Below are positions 6,432 through 9,080 of a DNA stretch of 9,080 bases, in pieces. How positions within the stretch are numbered: the first letter of the stretch is position 1; each line of letters opens with the position of its first letter. The stretch covers positions 1 to 9,080 of the forward strand of contig CALCOW010000102.1 of assembly GCA_937899935.1 (NCBI GenBank), given 5' to 3'. The DNA is from an uncultured Phycisphaerae bacterium. GTDB lineage: Bacteria; Planctomycetota; Phycisphaerae; Phycisphaerales; SM1A02. The notes beneath the pieces are model-generated. The model was given only the letters and a program-made list of their open reading frames with translations. It was not told the origin of the DNA and ran no database searches. The position numbers and the translations under genes are program-made.

Positions 6432-8111
6432 TTAGGTGGCGTTGCCCGACTCACTTTCCGTGAGTGCACGGGTCACTGCTTCGAGTAGCTGGGTTCGGTT
6501 GAATGGTTTGAAAAGAAAACCCTGAAGCCCTTCTTGGCTCGCTCTGACGATTGAGTGATCAGGATCATATCCAAAGCCAGTCATAAGAATGACGGGTGTC
6601 TCCGCACACAATTGATGTGTCGCTTGGAAGACATCGTAGCCACTACAGTCTGGCATCTTAATATCACTAATTACGAGATCAAAGAAAACATCTTCACGAC
6701 TTGCTAGATCAAGGGCCTTTAGCGTTTCGTTTCCATCACCGCATACAGTGACCTGGCAGCCTCTCTGTTCAAGAACCTTACAGACAGCTTTGCGAATAGC
6801 GGGCTCGTCGTCAGCGATGAGGATTCGTTTGTTTTGAATCTCTGGGTCGATCTCTAGGCGCTGTAGTTCCTCTTCTGCATCAAGTACTGTACGGGGACCT
6901 TTTTCGGATGTTTCTAAACGTTGCTTCATTAGGGAAGCAGCTTTGACAATCCCAGCGATTGCCTCTTTTGCTTTTTTACTCTTGATCGAAAGGTCAGACA
7001 ATATCTCTGCATGACTTTGCAGTTCGCTGAAAGGTGCTTTTAGTTGCCCCAGCACACGCTCAGCCGTCTTTTCATTGGTTGTAAAGCGTTCAACGAGCAA
7101 GAGGTCGAGCATATGCATGGCGCTGGCAATGTGGCGTCCGAACATTTCCGCCATTTGCCGATCAGTCTCGTTAAAAGCTCCGGGGGTATATGATTCGGCG
7201 TTAAAAACACCTATGACAGTATCTAAGAGCTTGAGTGGAACCGTTAGTGAGCTCTTTGCACTATCGAGACCTTCACGATAGAGGGGGTCTTCTTGGACAT
7301 TTGGGCAGATGTAACTCTCGCCAGTGCTCGCAACATATCCTGAAATTCCATTGCCTTCGTTTTGCGCGTAAATAACCTCACCGACTTTGAGCGGCGTGAT
7401 ATTAATTGCAATGACCAGCTCAAGTTGATTGGTTTCTTGATTTAGTAGACGAACTTCAAAATTATCAAAGTCGAGTAGTTCTTGGACAGATTTGATGATT
7501 CGCGTTTCCAATAACTTGAGGCGTTCTGTGACATGGAGATCAACAATTGCCTTTGAGTCGATTTGCATTAACTCGCTGCCAGCAGAGTTAATGAGATCTA
7601 ATCGTCGCTGCAAGTTTTCTTTTTCAGTGGTATCCCAAAGAATGCCAACGGCACCACCGAACCTGAGAGGTGCAAGCGTCATCGCCCAATGATGGTCATT
7701 CATTGTGAACTGCGTTGAACGTCGAGTCGTGGTTTCAATATTGCCTTCGGGCAGCTCGCTTGAAAATTGAGCTGCAGCGAGTCCACACTCATCAAGTGCT
7801 CTTTGCTGTAGTGACTGATCAAGTTGTTCAAAGTGTTTGCTGGCCCACTGACGATGACCCAAGGCGTTGACCGCGATCACGCCTTCACCGATCGATTCCA
7901 GCGCTAAACTACCGTCGGTTCCAGCCGTACTTTGAACAAGCCCGACCAGGTCTTCTGGGCGGGCTTGTTTGAGGTGTTCAATGAGACTCGCATTCGAACT
8001 GACATCAATCACATCAAAAATGTGATGAAGATGTTCTGAAACCGGTGTGACGGTGTCCGCACCCGCCACATCGGATCGAAGAAGAATCAACCTGGGTTTT
8101 TCTTTACCCAT
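6432..8111 (-). CDS. Signalling protein: PAS-like, GAF, degenerate kinase helices, C-terminal receiver
   Basis: The 559-residue soluble protein has no membrane segment or signal peptide. Residues about 7-62 form an alpha/beta segment resembling a receiver without the phospho-Asp. About 65-165 looks PAS-like (LESIGEGVIAVNALG... ending GILWDTTEKENLQ), followed by a coiled helix. A GAF domain spans about 195-340 (GISGYVASTGES, SSLTVPL, GVFNAES). Residues 341-402 resemble histidine-kinase dimerisation helices, but at the usual His-Glu-Leu position the sequence is Gly355-Gln-Leu-Lys-Ala-Pro, so the phosphoacceptor is missing, and no HATPase domain follows. The final domain (428-551) is a canonical receiver: Asp434-Asp435, phospho-Asp483 in ISDIKMP, Thr511 in LMTGF and Lys535 in FKPF. 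There is no DNA-binding or other output domain. It probably accepts phosphate from a partner kinase or relay and signals by protein contact; the partners are not in the window. The ATG at 8111 has GGAG 5 bases upstream. Confidence 0.88.
   Translation of the reverse strand: MGKEKPRLILLRSDVAGADTVTPVSEHLHHIFDVIDVSSNASLIEHLKQARPEDLVGLVQSTAGTDGSLALESIGEGVIAVNALGHRQWASKHFEQLDQSLQQRALDECGLAAAQFSSELPEGNIETTTRRSTQFTMNDHHWAMTLAPLRFGGAVGILWDTTEKENLQRRLDLINSAGSELMQIDSKAIVDLHVTERLKLLETRIIKSVQELLDFDNFEVRLLNQETNQLELVIAINITPLKVGEVIYAQNEGNGISGYVASTGESYICPNVQEDPLYREGLDSAKSSLTVPLKLLDTVIGVFNAESYTPGAFNETDRQMAEMFGRHIASAMHMLDLLLVERFTTNEKTAERVLGQLKAPFSELQSHAEILSDLSIKSKKAKEAIAGIVKAASLMKQRLETSEKGPRTVLDAEEELQRLEIDPEIQNKRILIADDEPAIRKAVCKVLEQRGCQVTVCGDGNETLKALDLASREDVFFDLVISDIKMPDCSGYDVFQATHQLCAETPVILMTGFGYDPDHSIVRASQEGLQGFLFKPFNRTQLLEAVTRALTESESGNAT
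6445..6472. repeat. Hairpin-forming inverted repeat at the convergent gene ends
   Basis: CCCG-ACTCAC, loop TTTCC, GTGAGT, a 3-base bulge GCA, then CGGG: a 10-pair stem that lies just past the prmC stop and inside the last codons of the signalling gene. No T run follows on either strand, so it is not a classical intrinsic terminator. Being readable on both strands, it could still act as a 3' end stabiliser or weak bidirectional terminator for two genes whose stops are 8 bases apart. Confidence 0.45.
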
Positions 8112-8116
8112 AAGAG

Positions 8117-8120
8117 CTCC
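8117..8120 (-). promoter_or_regulatory. Ribosome binding site of the signalling protein
   Basis: The minus strand reads TGGAG then five bases and ATG at 8111, which supports this start. Confidence 0.6.
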
Positions 8121-8157
8121 AGGTATCCACAGGCCAGATCGAGGAGATTGCAGAAGC

Positions 8158-8192
8158 GTTGGGGATCATATCCAGGGAAATACCCTCCCAAC
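8158..8192. repeat. Compound inverted repeat upstream of the signalling gene
   Basis: GTTGGG (8158-8163) pairs with CCCAAC (8187-8192), and directly inside it AGGG (8174-8177) pairs with CCCT (8183-8186) around the loop AAATA. This makes a 10-pair stem with a 10-base one-sided bulge. It would lie in the 5' leader of the signalling mRNA about 45 bases before its start. It could be a leader structure or a protein-binding site; no known riboswitch is recognised. Confidence 0.35.
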
Positions 8193-8226
8193 AATCGCTG
8201 GCTTGGATCTCATCGGCCAAAGATGC

Positions 8227-8254
8227 TTGACACACGCTATTTGGATCTGAGAAT
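8227..8254 (+). promoter_or_regulatory. Candidate sigma70-type promoter for the ABC transporter gene
   Basis: A perfect TTGACA (8227-8232) is followed after 16 bases by GAGAAT (8249-8254), 4 of 6 against TATAAT. Transcription would begin near 8261 and give a leader of about 168 bases before the GTG start. The -10 is weak, and the organism's promoter consensus is not known. Confidence 0.35.
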
Positions 8255-8380
8255 CCTGAGTGGAATCCCCACCAGTTTGGTCCGGTGACCCCCAACAGCG
8301 ACCTCAACCACCTGGTAAATTGTTCGTGCAGCAAGCAAGGCGGATGCATAGGATTCGCATATTCGGTGGGGTGTAGGAAC

Positions 8381-8409
8381 ATTATCAGGCGATCCAATCT
8401 CGAGCCCAA
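8381..8409 (-). promoter_or_regulatory. Candidate promoter for the signalling gene
   Basis: On the minus strand TTGGGC (8409-8404) and GATAAT (8386-8381) are 17 bases apart. The -10 matches 5 of 6 positions, the -35 only the TTG. Transcription would begin near 8374, giving a leader of about 260 bases that contains the 8158-8192 inverted repeat. Confidence 0.3.
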
Positions 8410-8428
8410 GAAGGCAAAGTAAGCCGCA

Positions 8429-9080
8429 GTGCCCCAAAGCGACGACAAATCCCTCATCATTGATACCGTCCAACTGGGCCGTCGGTTCGGTTCTGTCAAG
8501 GCTGTCACCGAATTGAATCTGAAGATTCCCCATGGCCAGGTCGTGGGCTTTTTAGGCCCCAATGGTGCTGGCAAGACCACCACGATCCGTATGCTCTGCG
8601 GATCGTTGATGCCGACCACCGGTCAGGCCTTTGTGGCGGGGCATGATGTCGTGCGGGATCGATTGCAAGCACAACGGCAAATTGGCTACTTGCCTGAATC
8701 AGCCCCTCTTTACACCGAGATGCGAGTGATTGAGTTGCTCAAGTTTCGTGCCCGTTTGCAGGGAATAACCGGTCGTCGCTCTAAGCACCTGGTCTCGCAG
8801 GCAATTCGTCGTTGTTGGCTTGAGAGTGTCCAGCGTCGTCCTATTGGGCAACTCTCCAAGGGATATCGGCAACGGGTTGGTCTTGCTGCGGCCTTATTGC
8901 ATGAGCCACCGGTGGTCATTCTTGATGAACCAACTTCTGGTTTAGACCCGGTCCAGATTCGGGAGTTTCGAGGGCTCTTGCGTGAGCTGGCTGGAACACA
9001 CACCATTCTGCTCTCAACACATATCCTCTCCGAGGTTGAAATGACCTGTGATCGGGTTGTGATTATTGCTCAGGGGAGTG
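8429..9080 (+). CDS. ABC-2-type transporter ATP-binding protein (3' end outside window)
   Basis: 217 codons are open to the window end. The protein is a nucleotide-binding subunit that couples ATP hydrolysis to a membrane permease expected downstream. Visible motifs are Walker A GPNGAGKT (43-50, Lys49), the Q-loop region IGYLPE (85-90, with Pro where Gln often stands, as is common in this subgroup), signature LSKGYRQRVGLA (142-153), Walker B VVILDEPTSGLDP (162-174, Glu167) and the H-loop STHILSE with His198. The pattern IGYLPE plus LSKGYRQRVGLA resembles ATPases of the GldA/YxlF/CcmA-like export subgroup; the transported substrate cannot be told. The frame upstream meets a TAA at 8420-8422, and the only plausible start before Walker A is the GTG at 8429, although its best purine-rich site (AAGAAGG, 8408-8414) is 14 bases away, longer than ideal. 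The gene is divergent from the signalling gene. Confidence 0.92.
   Translation, partial: MPQSDDKSLIIDTVQLGRRFGSVKAVTELNLKIPHGQVVGFLGPNGAGKTTTIRMLCGSLMPTTGQAFVAGHDVVRDRLQAQRQIGYLPESAPLYTEMRVIELLKFRARLQGITGRRSKHLVSQAIRRCWLESVQRRPIGQLSKGYRQRVGLAAALLHEPPVVILDEPTSGLDPVQIREFRGLLRELAGTHTILLSTHILSEVEMTCDRVVIIAQGS

Larger units (their letters stand above)
8112..8428. other. 317-base divergent intergenic region
   Basis: This stretch separates the minus-strand signalling gene from the plus-strand ABC ATPase gene. I see no tRNA, 4.5S or other RNA gene that I recognise. It holds an inverted repeat (8158-8192), two small adjacent hairpins (ACCA-GTT-TGGT at 8271-8281 and GGTC-CGGT-GACC at 8279-8290, mutually exclusive where they overlap) and candidate promoters in both directions. 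Minus-strand open frames cross it but run antisense into the ATPase gene and show no recognisable protein. Confidence 0.5.

Noticed and set aside
8260..8345. Possible 4.5S/SRP-like or tRNA-like RNA in the divergent region
   Set aside because: A short ACCTGGTAAA segment recalls SRP RNA on the reverse strand, but the GGAAGGAAGCAGCC-type tetraloop domain and tRNA T-loop signature are absent.
8237..8533. 98-codon minus-strand open frame in the divergent region
   Set aside because: It starts antisense within the ATPase gene, has no family resemblance that I can see and competes with another open frame on the same strand.
8104..8619. 171-codon minus-strand open frame ending over the start of the signalling gene
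   Set aside because: Its first half is the mirror of the ATPase Walker A region. An inner ATG at 8349 would leave an 81-residue protein without ribosome binding site, unusually rich in Trp and without recognisable domains; translational coupling with the signalling gene is conceivable but unsupported.
1..9080. Mobile element, CRISPR, toxin-antitoxin or phage defence system
   Set aside because: No transposase, integrase, regular repeats or defence-type genes are visible; all six genes have recognisable housekeeping, metabolic, signalling or transport families.

Overview
The window reads as an ordinary, densely coding bacterial chromosome segment of roughly balanced base composition. It carries six protein genes, two of them cut by the window edges. 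I see no mobile element, CRISPR array, tRNA or rRNA. The AGGAG/AGGGAG-type ribosome binding sites, the short minimalist PutA, the 'GWEFPP...GGLG' glycosyltransferase and the PAS-GAF-receiver protein would suit a Gram-negative-type environmental bacterium. A Planctomycetota (Phycisphaerae-like) or deltaproteobacterial-type lineage is my best guess, but it is a low-confidence inference from protein style alone.

Layout from left to right. 1-816 (minus): N-terminal 272 residues of an exported serine hydrolase of the beta-lactamase/DD-peptidase fold; its 3' end lies outside the window. 817-933: short gap. 934-3930 (minus): putA, a full-length bifunctional proline catabolic enzyme of 998 residues without a DNA-binding domain. 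3953-5350 (minus): a 465-residue GT-B glycosyltransferase resembling glycogen synthases. It is 22 bases upstream of putA and probably co-transcribed with it. 5351-5511: divergent intergenic region with a small dyad. 5512-6423 (plus): prmC, the release-factor glutamine methyltransferase. 6432-8111 (minus): a 559-residue signalling protein (PAS-like, GAF, degenerate histidine-kinase dimerisation helices, C-terminal receiver), convergent with prmC across only 8 bases. 8112-8428: divergent intergenic region with an inverted repeat and candidate promoters in both directions. 8429-9080 (plus): N-terminal 217 residues of an ABC-2-type transporter ATPase, cut by the window end.

The only likely operon is glycosyltransferase-putA, which pairs glucan or glycan synthesis with proline oxidation; the functional link is not obvious. 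The signalling protein keeps all phospho-receiver residues but has lost the phosphoacceptor histidine and has no ATPase domain, so it probably acts as a receiver in someone else's phosphorelay. I found no convincing evidence of a novel multi-gene system. The most worthwhile leads are the glycosyltransferase-putA pairing and the pseudo-kinase architecture of the signalling protein.
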